64,000 nucleotides of DNA from CAZEHO01 sp964511945 (GCA_964511945.1 CAZEHO010000001.1:1-64000), one strand, 5' to 3'. Positions 50,389 to 60,460 are shown, counted from the stretch's first letter. Numbers and translations are program-made. Notes: generated by a model not told the origin, from the letters alone.

Positions 50389-51001
50389 GATCAGCGCCAA
50401 GGACGTAGCGGCGCTTCGTAAGGCAACGGGTGCCGGCATGATGGATGCCAAGCGGGCACTCGAGGAGACCGGAGGGGACGCCGAGCGCGCCGCCGAGCTC
50501 CTGCGCGAGAAGGGCATCGCCGATGCCTCCAAGCGCGCCGGACGCGCCACCGACCAGGGCACCATCGGTCACTATCTGCACTTCCAGGCAGAACGCCCGG
50601 TGATCGGAGTGCTGGTCGAGCTCGCCTCCGAGACCGACTTCGTCGCCAAGGGCGATGATTTCCAGACCGCAGCCAAGGACCTTGCCATGCACGTGGCCGC
50701 CGCAAACCCGAGCTGGGTGAAGGTTGAGGACGTGCCCGAGGACGTGGTCGAAAAGGAAAAGGCGCTGATCGCGGCTCAGGCCCGCAATGAGGGCAAGCCG
50801 GATCAGATCATCGAGCGCATCGTTGAGGGCAAGCTCAACTCGTTCTACGAGGACACCGTGCTCTACGAGCAGGAGTTCATCAATCCCGAGAAGTTCGAAG
50901 GAACCGTTGGGGAGCTGGTGAAGTCGCTCGCCGGAGCAATGGGAGAAAACATCGGCGTCAGCCGCTTCGTGCGCTTCGCCGTCGGCCAGGACGGCTCCTA
51001 G
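50381..51001 (+). CDS. tsf: Elongation factor Ts
   Basis: A 206-residue guanine-nucleotide exchange factor for EF-Tu, of the shorter form. SAKDVAALRKATGAGMMDAK is the N-terminal UBA-like signature, followed by LVELASETDFVAKGDDF and the second exchange-domain part. GTG at 50381 was chosen because it matches the family N-terminus; an ATG at 50369 is an alternative. It overlaps rpsB and abuts pyrH directly. Confidence 0.97.
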   Translation: MSEISAKDVAALRKATGAGMMDAKRALEETGGDAERAAELLREKGIADASKRAGRATDQGTIGHYLHFQAERPVIGVLVELASETDFVAKGDDFQTAAKDLAMHVAAANPSWVKVEDVPEDVVEKEKALIAAQARNEGKPDQIIERIVEGKLNSFYEDTVLYEQEFINPEKFEGTVGELVKSLAGAMGENIGVSRFVRFAVGQDGS

Positions 51002-51706
51002 GTGGGGCGCCGGGTCGCGCTCAAGCTGTCCGGAGAGTCATTCGCCGATCCGGAGACCGGCTTCGGTATCGACCCGGCCACCGTCCAGGCCGTCGCGACC
51101 GAGATCGCCGACGTCCACGCCGAGGGCCATGAGATTGCCATGGTGGTCGGTGGCGGCAACATCTTCCGCGGCCTCTCGAGTGCGGCCGCCGGCATGGATC
51201 GCGCCAACGCCGACTACATGGGAATGCTGGCGACGGTGATCAATGCGCTGGCGCTGCGCGACGCGCTCGAATCCGCCGGCTGTCCCACCCGGGTCCAGAC
51301 GGCAATCGAGATTCGCAGCGTCGCCGAGCCCTACATCCGGCTGCGGGCGATTCGGCATCTCGAGAAGGGCCGAGCGGTCGTCTTTGCGGCTGGCACCGGC
51401 AACCCGTACTTCACGACGGATACCACCGTGGCACTGCGGGCAGCCGAGATCGGAGCCGACGCCGTTCTCAAGGCCACCAAGGTGGACGGCGTCTACGACG
51501 CAGACCCGGTCATCGAGCCCTCCGCTCGCCTCCTCAAGGAACTCTCCTACATGGAGGTCATTGAGCGAGGTCTTCGGGTGATGGACACCACCGCCATTAC
51601 GATGTGCATGGAGAACGATCTGCCGATCAGGGTCTTCAATATCTCGGTCCCCGGGAACATTTCCCGGGCGGTCCGGGGCGAATCGGTGGGGACCCTGGTT
51701 CGCTGA
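51002..51706 (+). CDS. pyrH: UMP kinase
   Basis: A 234-residue amino-acid-kinase-fold enzyme making UDP from UMP. VALKLSGESF, VVGGGNIFRG, VFAAGTGNPYFTTDTTVALR and the DADP aspartate region are typical. GTG start directly follows the tsf stop with no spacer, so translation is coupled. The rpsB-tsf-pyrH-frr order is nearly universal. Confidence 0.98.
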   Translation: MGRRVALKLSGESFADPETGFGIDPATVQAVATEIADVHAEGHEIAMVVGGGNIFRGLSSAAAGMDRANADYMGMLATVINALALRDALESAGCPTRVQTAIEIRSVAEPYIRLRAIRHLEKGRAVVFAAGTGNPYFTTDTTVALRAAEIGADAVLKATKVDGVYDADPVIEPSARLLKELSYMEVIERGLRVMDTTAITMCMENDLPIRVFNISVPGNISRAVRGESVGTLVR

Positions 51707-51718
51707 GAGGAGAGCCCG

Positions 51719-52270
51719 GTGATCAGAGACCTGCTCGACGAAGCCGAGGCCAAGATGGACGGCGCCGTTGAGCACGTCCAGGGCGAGTTCGGCACCGTCC
51801 GGACGGGCCGGGCCAACCCCGGAATCTTGCACCGGGTGATGGTCGACTACTACGGCACCCCGACGCCGCTCCAGCAGCTGGCGTCGTTCTCGGTGCCTGA
51901 TGCCCGTTTGCTTGTCGTTCAGCCGTACGACAAGTCGAGCATCAACGCCGTTGAGAAGGCGATCTTCGCCTCGGAACTCGGCCTCAATCCGGCCAACGAC
52001 GGCACCGTCATTCGCCTCGCCTTCCCACCGCTCACCGAGGAACGCCGCAAGGAGCTGATCCGGGTGGTCCGCCACATGGCGGAGGATGGCCGAATCGCGG
52101 TGCGCAACGTCCGCCGGCACACGAAGGATGACATCGAGGCCCTCGAGGGCGAGGTGTCCGAGGACGACATCCGGCGCGGCGAGAACGAGTTGCAGGAGAT
52201 CACGGACCGGCACACGGCACGCATCGATGAACTGCTCGAGCACAAGGAAGCCGAGCTGCTCGAGGTGTAG
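51719..52270 (+). CDS. frr: Ribosome recycling factor
   Basis: A 183-residue protein that splits post-termination ribosomes with EF-G. FGTVRTGRANPGILHRVMVDYYGTP fits, as does LRFP-like VIRLAFPPLTEERRKELI. The C-terminal long helix ends HKEAELLEV. GTG start at 51719 after AGGAGAGCCCG. The cdsA gene follows after 27 bases. Confidence 0.98.
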   Translation: MIRDLLDEAEAKMDGAVEHVQGEFGTVRTGRANPGILHRVMVDYYGTPTPLQQLASFSVPDARLLVVQPYDKSSINAVEKAIFASELGLNPANDGTVIRLAFPPLTEERRKELIRVVRHMAEDGRIAVRNVRRHTKDDIEALEGEVSEDDIRRGENELQEITDRHTARIDELLEHKEAELLEV

Positions 52271-52297
52271 CAGCCCGCCCGCGGCGAGGAGGACAGT

Positions 52298-54972
52298 GTG
52301 AGCCGCAACGGCGGCGACGAGGAGTTTCGCCCGCACCCGGGCGACCCCTGGCACCCGGATTGGAGTGGTGGGTCCGAGGAGCCTGCGCAGGATTCCCCGG
52401 CCTCCGACGAGCCGAAGAAGCGTCGCGGCTTGTTCCGCCGCCGCGAATCGGGTGATGAGGCCGCGTCGGCCGCGCCTGATCCGGGGGCGGGCTGGGGAGC
52501 CGACGACCTTTCCACGTTCCGTCCGAGTCCGGTTGAGCCCGAGTTCGTCGAGGAAGTGCCTTCCGAACCTGAGGCCCCTGCCGCCGATTGGGATGCAGCA
52601 CCGGAGGAGACACCGGCGTCCGATCTCTATGAGGCCGCAGTCGTGGCCGCCGGCGACGCGGTGTGGGCCGGTGACTGGGATGAATCCGAGGATGAAGAAG
52701 CCGAGCTTGCCGGGGATGAGCTGTCCGCCGTCGACTCCGTCGGCTTGACCGAGGATGACGCTCCGAAGGTCGAGACGACCGCCGAACCCACCGAAGCCTC
52801 GTGGTGGGAGGATCCGCTGCCGGAGTCCGCAACCGCCGGAGCCGACGCCGAGACCGCAGATGACGTTGTCGAAACCGTCGAGGAGGCGGTTGTAGAGCCC
52901 GTCGTCGATGACCAACCCGAAACGGTACCGGCCGGAGAAGTGTTCGATCGACCCGCACCGCCGGTCACCCCGGAATCGCCCGAGGACCCCGGCGTGGAGG
53001 AACTCGTCGCCGAGGAGCCGGTAGACGAGGTACCCGAACTGGCGGCTGAGGCACCCAAACCGGTGGCTGAGACCTCAGCGGCGGTCTTCGATCCAGAGCC
53101 CGAACCCGAGGAGTCGGCCGAGCCTGATCCGGACGCTGCCGCGCCGGTCTTTGAGCCGACGCTGTTCCCCGACGCCGATGATCCGGCGCCGGCGGAGCCC
53201 GCATTCGAGCCGGTCCAACTCGGCGAGGCCGGCACTTCGGATACGGCGACCGAGGAGGATGCCGAGCTTGATGAGGCCGGCGACTTCGATGCAGCACCGG
53301 TGGAGGAATTGCGTGCCGACGCCGAAGCTGATCACGGACCCGAGGAAGTGCTCGACGGCGCAGCTCCGGCGTGGGAGGCCGAATCCGACTGGCCGGTCGA
53401 TACGCCCGCCGATGCAGCCGAATCGGATGCGCTCGAGGAGCCGGTGGCAGCCGGGGNNNNNNNNNNNNNNNNNNNNNNNNNNNNNNNNNNNNNNNNNNNN
53501 NNNNNNNNNNNNNNNNNNNNNNNNNNNNNNNNNNNNNNNNNNNNNNNNNNNNNNNNGACGATGTGTCCCCCGAGGGGGACGATGTGTCTCCCGCCGGAGA
53601 CGATGTCTTCTCCCTCGATCCGTCGATGTTCGATGACGGCGTCGATTGGGACTCCTCGGCAGCGGAGCTGCCCAGCCCGCATCGAGACGCGGCCGCCGCC
53701 ATTGTGCAGGACGGCACTGCGGCCCCGGTGGACGACGATGCCTGGGCGGATGGGCCGGCGGACGAAGAATCCTGGGCCGGGGACGATGCCTGGGGGCAGC
53801 AGGAGGCGGCGGAGCCGCCGCCGGAACCGAGTGGTCCGGTCTACGACGACGAAACTGCCATGGTCGGCGGCTGGGCCGGCAGCGGCATCGATCCAATGGC
53901 GGCAGCGATGGCCGACCTTCCGACAGAGGAACTGCCCCTCGACTACGCCGCCGACGAGACCGATGCGGATCTGGTCGGGGAGATCTACTCGGGAGCGGGG
54001 ACGATCGAGCATCGCGACCTGGCGGAGATGGTGTCGCAGGCGGAGACCGAGGACACAGAACTGCAGGCCCTGACGGCCCACATGGCCGGCGTTGAGAGTG
54101 GCGTCGTCGGATTCGAGGATGTCGAGGATCTCGGAACCGACGAGGAGTACGTTGCCCCGGCCGCATCCGATCTCGGTCTGCGGGTACTCACCGGCATCGT
54201 GCTGCTGGCCTTGCTCGTCGGCGCGCTGTGGGTCGGCGGCGAGGTGCTGGCCGGCTTCATCGCACTGATCATGATGGTGGGGCTGTTCGAGTTTTACACC
54301 ACGCTGCGCCGGCAGGGATACCGTCCGCTGGCGCTGTTCGGGTACCTGGGGGCCATTGGTGTCTTCGCGGTTGCGTGGTTCCACGGTCCGGTGGGGATTG
54401 CCGGCGGCCTGCTGGCGACAACCATCGTCGTGTACTTCGTCTACGCCCTGGCGCCGGAACGGCGGGATGCCCTCACCAACGGCGGCCTCACCGTGCTCGG
54501 CGTGGCCTGGATCGCCGGCGCTGCGGCATTCGCCTTCCCAATCGTTGACAGCCCGGACTTCCGTCAACTGGTCGTTGCCCTGGTCATCGGGACGGTGGCC
54601 ATGGATGTCGGGGCGTACTTCGTCGGCCGGTCCTTCGGGTCGCGGCCGCTGGCACCGGTGCTGTCGCCCAACAAGACCGTCGAAGGACTCGCCGGCGGAG
54701 TGATCCTCACCATCGGCGCTGCCGTGGCGATCACCTATCTGCCGTACTTCCCGGCGTTCGACATTCGCGCCGGAGCCGCCCTCGGGCTGGTCGTCGCGGC
54801 AGTGGCACCGCTCGGGGATCTTGCCGAATCGATGATCAAGCGCAGCCTGGCGGTGAAGGACATGGGCACGATCCTTCCCGGTCACGGCGGCGTGCTGGAT
54901 CGGGTCGACGCGTTCCTCTTCGTGCTTCCGGCCGCCTGGGTGCTGTATGAGACACTCGGGCTGCTCACATGA
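52298..54972 (+). CDS. cdsA: Phosphatidate cytidylyltransferase with giant acidic N-terminal region
   Basis: The C-terminal part is CdsA, which makes CDP-diacylglycerol for phospholipids. About seven transmembrane helices lie from 54178 on, and the signature SMIKRSLAVKDMGTILPGHG, followed by GVLDRVD, is present. The N-terminal side is an acidic, proline- and alanine-rich sequence of at least 590 residues, interrupted by a 100-N gap at 53457-53556. The frames on either side of the gap differ by one, so the true gap length is not 100. Tandem GDDVSPEG repeats flank it. Whether the acidic part is one protein with CdsA or a separate gene is not decided; CdsA enzymes are usually near 270-300 residues. 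GTG start at 52298. Confidence 0.8.
53457..53556. other. Assembly gap of 100 N inside cdsA
   Basis: Placeholder of exactly 100 undetermined bases. On its right the sequence gacgatgtgtc repeats, encoding GDDVSPEG-type units, so the gap probably hides a collapsed tandem repeat. Confidence 0.97.
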
Positions 54973-56108
54973 GATCCCTGGCCGTTCTCGGCGCAACGGG
55001 TTCCATCGGCAGGCAAACCATCGAGGTGGCCGGCCGGCTCTCGATTCCGATCAGCGGCCTGGCCGCCAGGCGCGGATCCGACGAGTTCTTCGACATCGCC
55101 ACCGAACATCCTGATGCAGCGGTGTGCGTCGCCGCACCGGTAGCTGCCGAGCGGGAACGGTTTACCGAGGTCTTGGGAGACCGGGTGTCGTTCGGGCCCG
55201 ACGCGATCATCGAACTCGCCGCGACAACGGGGGCGACGGTGGTCAACGGGATCGTCGGTGCCGCCGGGCTGGCCGCGTCGGTGGCGGCGCTGGAGTCGGG
55301 AAACCGGCTGGCACTGGCCAACAAGGAGAGCCTCGTAGCCGGGGGGCCAGTGGTCGAAGCCGCCCGGATGCGCGGCGGCGGTGAACTGATCCCGGTCGAC
55401 TCGGAGCACTCGGCGCTCTTCCAATGTCTGACGGGTGAAGACCCGGAGACGGTTGCCCGCCTCATCCTGTCGGCCTCAGGAGGGCCGTTTCGGGGGCGTA
55501 CGTCGGAGGAGTTGTCCGACGTGACGCCGGCGAAAGCGCTGCAGCACCCGACCTGGGACATGGGGCCGCGGATCACCATCGACTCCGCGACGCTGATGAA
55601 CAAGGCATTCGAGGTGATCGAGGCCCACCTGCTCTTCGGCATTCCGTACGACCGGATCGATGTCGTCGTTCATCCGCAGAGCATCGTCCACAGCCTCGTG
55701 GAATTCCAGGACGGGTCGATCAAGGCGCAGCTCGGCGAGCCGGACATGCGGATGCCGATCCAGTACGCGATCACCTACCCGACCCGCCGGCCCGGCGGCA
55801 CGCCGCTCTACGACCTGGCGAGTCGATCGCTGACGTTCGAACGGCCGGATCCCGAGGTGTTCCCGGCACTTCGGCTGGGATACGAGGCCGGCCGTGCCGG
55901 CGGCTCGGCCCCGGCGGTGCTTAACGCAGCCGACGAAATCGCGGTGCAGGCGTTCCTCGACGGCCGCATCGGGTTCACCACGATCGCTGCGGTCGTCGAG
56001 CGCACGCTCGACCGGATCGAGCAGCGCGAGCTCGAGACCGTGGCCGATGTGACTGCGGTGGATGCCGAGGCCCGGGCGGTGGCCGCCGAGATGAGCGGCG
56101 CATGCTGA
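54969..56108 (+). CDS. dxr: 1-deoxy-D-xylulose 5-phosphate reductoisomerase
   Basis: A 379-residue MEP-pathway enzyme forming MEP with NADPH. LGATGSIGRQTIEVAG binds NADPH; ANKESLVAGG, DSEHSALFQC and GGPFRGR give the metal and substrate site; the HPTWDMGPRITIDSATLMNK block is strongly conserved. ATG overlaps the cdsA stop. Together with ispG, 1.2 kb downstream, it shows that isoprenoids are made by the non-mevalonate route. Confidence 0.98.
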   Translation: MRSLAVLGATGSIGRQTIEVAGRLSIPISGLAARRGSDEFFDIATEHPDAAVCVAAPVAAERERFTEVLGDRVSFGPDAIIELAATTGATVVNGIVGAAGLAASVAALESGNRLALANKESLVAGGPVVEAARMRGGGELIPVDSEHSALFQCLTGEDPETVARLILSASGGPFRGRTSEELSDVTPAKALQHPTWDMGPRITIDSATLMNKAFEVIEAHLLFGIPYDRIDVVVHPQSIVHSLVEFQDGSIKAQLGEPDMRMPIQYAITYPTRRPGGTPLYDLASRSLTFERPDPEVFPALRLGYEAGRAGGSAPAVLNAADEIAVQAFLDGRIGFTTIAAVVERTLDRIEQRELETVADVTAVDAEARAVAAEMSGAC

Positions 56109-56181
56109 ACGGCCGGCTTGCCGCCATTGGGTTGACCCCCGCCGGGGGTACCGTGGTGGTCGCACGCAACCGGAGCAATCA

Positions 56182-57285
56182 GTGATCGCAGGGGTCATTG
56201 TCGTCGTCGGCATCATCGCCATGGTCACCATCCACGAGGCCGGGCATTTCCTCGCGGCCAAGGCCACCGGGATGAAGGCGACGGAGTTCTTCTTTGGTTT
56301 TGGCCCCAAGCTGTGGTCGACACAGCGAGGGGAGACTGAATACGGCGTCAAGGCCATCCCATTGGGTGGCTACGTGCGGGTTGTCGGTATGAATCCGTAC
56401 GAGGAGGTCGAACCGGAGGACGAGGGCCGGACCTACCGGGAACGCCCGTTCTGGCAGAAGACGATCGTGGTGCTGGCCGGTGTCGCCAGCCACTTCGTGG
56501 TCGCGTTCCTGCTGTTCTTCCTGGTGCTCAGCGTCATCGGGGTGTCCCAGCTGACCACCGAGGTGCGCGACGTCCAACACGAACTCGAAGACGGCACGCC
56601 GACGCCGGCGCTCGAGGCAGGCTTGCTCGAGGGCGACCGCATCCTTGCGCTGGACGGGGTCGAAACCCCGGAGTGGGGTGATCTCGTCGACGCCATTTCG
56701 GCTCGTCCCGGTCAGACGGTCGACATGGTGGTGGACCGCCAGGGCACGGTGCTGACGATCACGACGACGCTGGCCATGGTCGACGACGAGGCCGGTGGGA
56801 AACGCGGGTACCTCGGAGTGCGCCCCGGGCAGACGATCGAACGGGTCAATCCGGTCACCGGGTTCGTCCAGGCCGGTGGTGAGCTCGGCGAGGCGACAGT
56901 GATGAGCGCCCAGGGCATGTGGCAGCTCTTCGCCGGGCTCGGAGATCTGGTGGTCGGGGTGTTCGGCGGCGACAGCACCGACATCGATCAGGTGCGGCCC
57001 GCCAGCCCGATCGGCATCGTCAGCATCGCCGCCGACATCGGCGACATCGGAGTCACCCTCCAACTGCTCGCCCTGGTGAACGTGTTCGTCGGCCTGTTCA
57101 ATTTCCTGCCGATCTACCCGCTCGACGGCGGTCACTTCGCAGTTGCCCTCTACGAGAAGGTCCGGGGCCGCCCCGCCGACGTGCGCAAGCTGGCACCGGT
57201 GGCGGCCGCGGTGGTGATCTTCATGGTGTTGCTCGGGGCGCTCGCCATCTATCTCGACATCACCGATCCGCTGCGTTTGAGGTGA
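56182..57285 (+). CDS. Site-2 intramembrane metalloprotease, Rip1/RseP family
   Basis: A 367-residue M50 protease. The first helix holds HEAGH (residues 18-22). A cytoplasmic PDZ-like region (about 120-200) includes LEGDRILALDGVETPEWGDL. The last membrane part has FNFLPIYPLDGGHFAVAL with the third metal ligand. It resembles Rip1 of mycobacteria, which cleaves anti-sigma factors. Position between dxr and ispG is the conserved actinobacterial order (dxr-rip1-ispG). Confidence 0.95.
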   Translation: MIAGVIVVVGIIAMVTIHEAGHFLAAKATGMKATEFFFGFGPKLWSTQRGETEYGVKAIPLGGYVRVVGMNPYEEVEPEDEGRTYRERPFWQKTIVVLAGVASHFVVAFLLFFLVLSVIGVSQLTTEVRDVQHELEDGTPTPALEAGLLEGDRILALDGVETPEWGDLVDAISARPGQTVDMVVDRQGTVLTITTTLAMVDDEAGGKRGYLGVRPGQTIERVNPVTGFVQAGGELGEATVMSAQGMWQLFAGLGDLVVGVFGGDSTDIDQVRPASPIGIVSIAADIGDIGVTLQLLALVNVFVGLFNFLPIYPLDGGHFAVALYEKVRGRPADVRKLAPVAAAVVIFMVLLGALAIYLDITDPLRLR

Positions 57286-57289
57286 GCCC

Positions 57290-58516
57290 GTGATCGAGCG
57301 CCGCGCCACCCGCAGGATCATGGTCGGCTCTGTGCCGGTGGGCGGTGGTGCTCCGGTGACGGTCCAGTCGATGACGACCACCAAGACGGCGGACGTCGAG
57401 GGAACGCTGGCCCAGATCTACGCGCTGCGGGGGGCCGGTGCCGACATCGTTCGCGTCACGTGCAACGACGTCGAAGCGGCAGAAGGGCTGGCCGAGATCG
57501 TTCCCCGGGCCCCGGTGCCGATCATCGCCGACATCCACTTCCAGTACCGGCTCGCACTGGCCGCACTCGAGGCAGGGGTTGCCGGGCTCCGGCTCAATCC
57601 CGGCAACATTCGAAACCCGGATCACATCAAGGCGGTCGCCCGAGCCGCCGGCGAACGCGTGGTACCGATCCGGGTCGGTGTCAACGGAGGATCGCTCGAC
57701 AAGGACCTTCTGGCGAAGTACGGCTCCGCCGTGCCCGAGGCGCTGGTCGAATCCGCCCTCACCGAGATCCGGCTCCTCGAGGAGGCCGGTTTCTTCGACA
57801 TCAAGATCTCGGTGAAACACAGCCACGTTCCCTCGATGGTGGAGTCGTACCGCTTGCTGGCCGACGAGATCGATTACCCGCTACATCTCGGCGTGACCGA
57901 GGCGGGCCCCCCGCCGTCCGGGTTGATCAAGTCGGTAGCCGGGATCGCCACCCTGCTGCTCGAAGGCATCGGTGACACCATCCGGTTCTCGCTGACTGCG
58001 GATCCGGTCGAAGAGGCCGAAGCAGGCCGCAAACTGCTCGAGCAGCTCGGACTCCGGGAACGGTCCGGACTCGATCTGATCGCCTGCCCGTCGTGCGGTC
58101 GCGCCGAAGTCGACGTACTCGAAGTGACCCGGAGCGCCCAGGAGGCGCTCGAGGCGGAGGACATCCCCATTCAGGTCGCGGTCATGGGGTGTGTGGTGAA
58201 CGGTCCCGGCGAGGCGCGTGAGGCCGACATCGGGATCGCCGCCGGACGCAGCAAGGGCCACCTGTTTATCAAGGGCCAGGTGGTGAGGGTCGTTCCTGAG
58301 GACGAAATGGTTGGTGCTCTGGTCGACGAAGCCCGCAAGCTGCACGATGAAGGGATCGAGGCTCGCCTTGCCGCGGCCGACGGAGCCGCGGCCCAGATCG
58401 CCGAGGAGGAAGCTGCGGCGCTGCTCAGTGCGCAGGGTGATGCCAATCGTGCAGCGGAGCGCCGGTCGGCCGTCGCCGAGGTGGCCGCCGGCCACCCGGA
58501 GGAATCCCCGAGCTGA
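57290..58516 (+). CDS. ispG: 4-hydroxy-3-methylbut-2-enyl diphosphate synthase
   Basis: A 408-residue iron-sulfur enzyme of the MEP pathway. The start has GGGAPVTVQSMTTTKTADV, then RVTCNDVEAAEGL, LRLNPGNI and FDIKISVKHS. The cluster cysteines are in CPSCGR and MGCVVNGPGE. A short acidic tail follows. GTG start 5 bases after the rip1-like stop. Partner of dxr. Confidence 0.98.
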   Translation: MIERRATRRIMVGSVPVGGGAPVTVQSMTTTKTADVEGTLAQIYALRGAGADIVRVTCNDVEAAEGLAEIVPRAPVPIIADIHFQYRLALAALEAGVAGLRLNPGNIRNPDHIKAVARAAGERVVPIRVGVNGGSLDKDLLAKYGSAVPEALVESALTEIRLLEEAGFFDIKISVKHSHVPSMVESYRLLADEIDYPLHLGVTEAGPPPSGLIKSVAGIATLLLEGIGDTIRFSLTADPVEEAEAGRKLLEQLGLRERSGLDLIACPSCGRAEVDVLEVTRSAQEALEAEDIPIQVAVMGCVVNGPGEAREADIGIAAGRSKGHLFIKGQVVRVVPEDEMVGALVDEARKLHDEGIEARLAAADGAAAQIAEEEAAALLSAQGDANRAAERRSAVAEVAAGHPEESPS

Positions 58517-58585
58517 TCGCGCCGGCCAAAAGCGGCCCGCGACCTGCGTTATCCTCCGCCGATCGTCCCACCGGAGGAATCTGTC

Positions 58586-60292
58586 GTGCGCTGGTCCCAG
58601 GCATTCATCCCCACCCTGCGGGACGACCCGGGCGACGCCGAGGCCGCCAGCCACCGCCTGCTGGTTCGCGGTGGCTTCATCCGCCAGCTCATGGCCGGCT
58701 CGTACACGCTGCTGCCTCTCGGGAAGCGGGTCGCCGCCAAGGTCGAGGCGATCATTCGCGAAGAAATGAATGCCATCGGTGGCCAGGAGTTCCTGGCGCC
58801 CGTCGTCCACCCCGGGGAGTTGTGGAAGCGCACCGGTCGTTTCTACGGCATCGACGAGCAGGTGAAGCTCAAGGACCGGCGCCAGGTCGACCTCGTCCTG
58901 GCCCTCACCCATGAAGAGGTCTTCGCCCTGCTCGCCGGCGAGCTCAACTCGTACAAGCAGCTGCCGCAGCTCTGGTATCACATTCAGACCAAATACCGGG
59001 ATGAACCTCGGCCCAAGGCCGGGCTGCTGCGGGTGCGCGAGTTCACCATGAAGGACTCCTACTCACTCGACATCGATCAGGATGGTCTCGACCGGCAGTT
59101 CGATGCCCACCACGGTGCGTATCTGCGGATCTTCGAGCGTCTCGGGCTGAGTTCGATCCCGGTTGAAGCCTCGTCCGGAGTCATGGGAGGGACCGAGTCG
59201 GTCGAATTCATGGTCGAGTCCCCGGCCGGGGAGGACGACATCGCCGTCTGCACCGGGTGTGGCTACGCGGCCAACCTGGAGAAGGCCACATCGATCCTGC
59301 CCGCTGCGGACGACGAGCCGTGGGAGGACCCACCTGAGCGGGTGCCCACCCCCGGGATCCGCACCATCGCGGAACTGGCGGAGGCGTTCGACTTCGCTGC
59401 TGCCGACCGCCAGATCAAATCGCTGGTGTACGTGGTCGACGGCGACCCGGTCCTGGTGCTGCTGCGCGGCGACCACCAGGTGCAGGAGCAGAAGCTCATG
59501 GATGGGGTCGGGACGGCGGACGTGAGGCCGGCACATCCCGAGGAGATCCAGGAACTGATGGGCGCCGGCGCCGGAAGCCTGGGTGCGGTCGGCTTTGATG
59601 CCGTCCCGGTGATCGCCGACCCGGCACTCGAGGGCCGCATCAACATGACGACCGGCGCCAACGAGGACGATTGGCATCTTCGCGGCGTCGATGTGTCACG
59701 GGACATCGCCGTCGGGCGCTGGATGGAAGTTCGCACGGTTGCAGCGGGTGAGGCATGCCCCGATTGCGGGGAACCTCTCGATATCAAGCGGGTGATCGAG
59801 ATCGGTCACATCTTCAAGCTGGGCACGAAGTACACCGACGCACTCGGGGTCAGCGTGCTCGACGCCAACGGTGATGAGCAGACCGTGATCATGGGGTCGT
59901 ACGGGATCGGCGTTGGGCGCAACGTTGCCGCCGTGATCGAAGCCAGCCATGACGACAAGGGGATCGTGTGGCCGGCGTCGGTTGCGCCGTACGAAGCGGT
60001 GGTCACCGTCGTCAAGCCGGACGACGACCTCACGATGGAGGTCGGCGAGCGCATCTACGGCGAACTGGCCGCCCGAGGTGTCGACGTGCTGATCGACGAC
60101 CGGGCCGAGCGTCCCGGGGTCAAGTTCACCGATGCCGAGTTGATCGGCATTCCGTATCGCATCACCGTCGGTCCGCGCGGCCTCGCCGCCGGCGAAATCG
60201 AGGTCCAGCGGCGCCGCGACGGGATCACCGAGACCCTGGCTCCAGAGGCGGTCGCCGCCCACGTTGCCGAGGCGCTCGCAGGGGAGCGCTAG
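58586..60292 (+). CDS. proS: Prolyl-tRNA synthetase (bacterial type with editing domain)
   Basis: A 568-residue class II synthetase. Motif 1 is near RVAAKVEAIIREEMNAIGGQEFLAP; motif 2 in PRPKAGLLRVREFTMKDSYS; motif 3 in VGRNVAAVIEASHDDKGIVWP. An editing (INS) domain lies between motifs 2 and 3, with VYVVDGDPVLVLLRGDHQV. The C-terminal anticodon domain follows. GTG start at 58586. Two hairpins follow the stop. Confidence 0.96.
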   Translation: MRWSQAFIPTLRDDPGDAEAASHRLLVRGGFIRQLMAGSYTLLPLGKRVAAKVEAIIREEMNAIGGQEFLAPVVHPGELWKRTGRFYGIDEQVKLKDRRQVDLVLALTHEEVFALLAGELNSYKQLPQLWYHIQTKYRDEPRPKAGLLRVREFTMKDSYSLDIDQDGLDRQFDAHHGAYLRIFERLGLSSIPVEASSGVMGGTESVEFMVESPAGEDDIAVCTGCGYAANLEKATSILPAADDEPWEDPPERVPTPGIRTIAELAEAFDFAAADRQIKSLVYVVDGDPVLVLLRGDHQVQEQKLMDGVGTADVRPAHPEEIQELMGAGAGSLGAVGFDAVPVIADPALEGRINMTTGANEDDWHLRGVDVSRDIAVGRWMEVRTVAAGEACPDCGEPLDIKRVIEIGHIFKLGTKYTDALGVSVLDANGDEQTVIMGSYGIGVGRNVAAVIEASHDDKGIVWPASVAPYEAVVTVVKPDDDLTMEVGERIYGELAARGVDVLIDDRAERPGVKFTDAELIGIPYRITVGPRGLAAGEIEVQRRRDGITETLAPEAVAAHVAEALAGER

Positions 60293-60343
60293 CGAGTCCG
60301 GGGGTCCCTGGCTTCGGCGCAGACCGTTCGCTACGATGAGATT

Positions 60344-60361
60344 CCCCGGGCTTGCCCGGGG
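60344..60361 (+). terminator. Hairpin after proS
   Basis: Perfect 7-bp stem ccccggg and cccgggg with loop cttg, 51 bases after the proS stop. No T run follows. Weak to moderate terminator. Confidence 0.5.
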
Positions 60362-60384
60362 CGTCGTCGCGGCATCCTGCTTGG

Positions 60385-60444
60385 TAGGATCCCGGCGAGA
60401 ATCGAGTGGACGCAACGAGTGGGCGCCCAGTGCCCACTTTCTTT
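60385..60444 (+). promoter_or_regulatory. rimP-nusA leader with promoter box and terminator-like hairpin
   Basis: TAGGAT (60385-60390) is a -10-like box. About 28 bases downstream a 7-bp hairpin, agtgggc and gcccact (loop gcccagt), lies at 60418-60438, followed by ttcttt. Because it lies before the GAGGAG of rimP it resembles an attenuator, and NusA could feed back on its own operon. This is inference from position and structure only. Confidence 0.5.
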
Positions 60445-60460
60445 ATGAGGAGCGCGAGGA

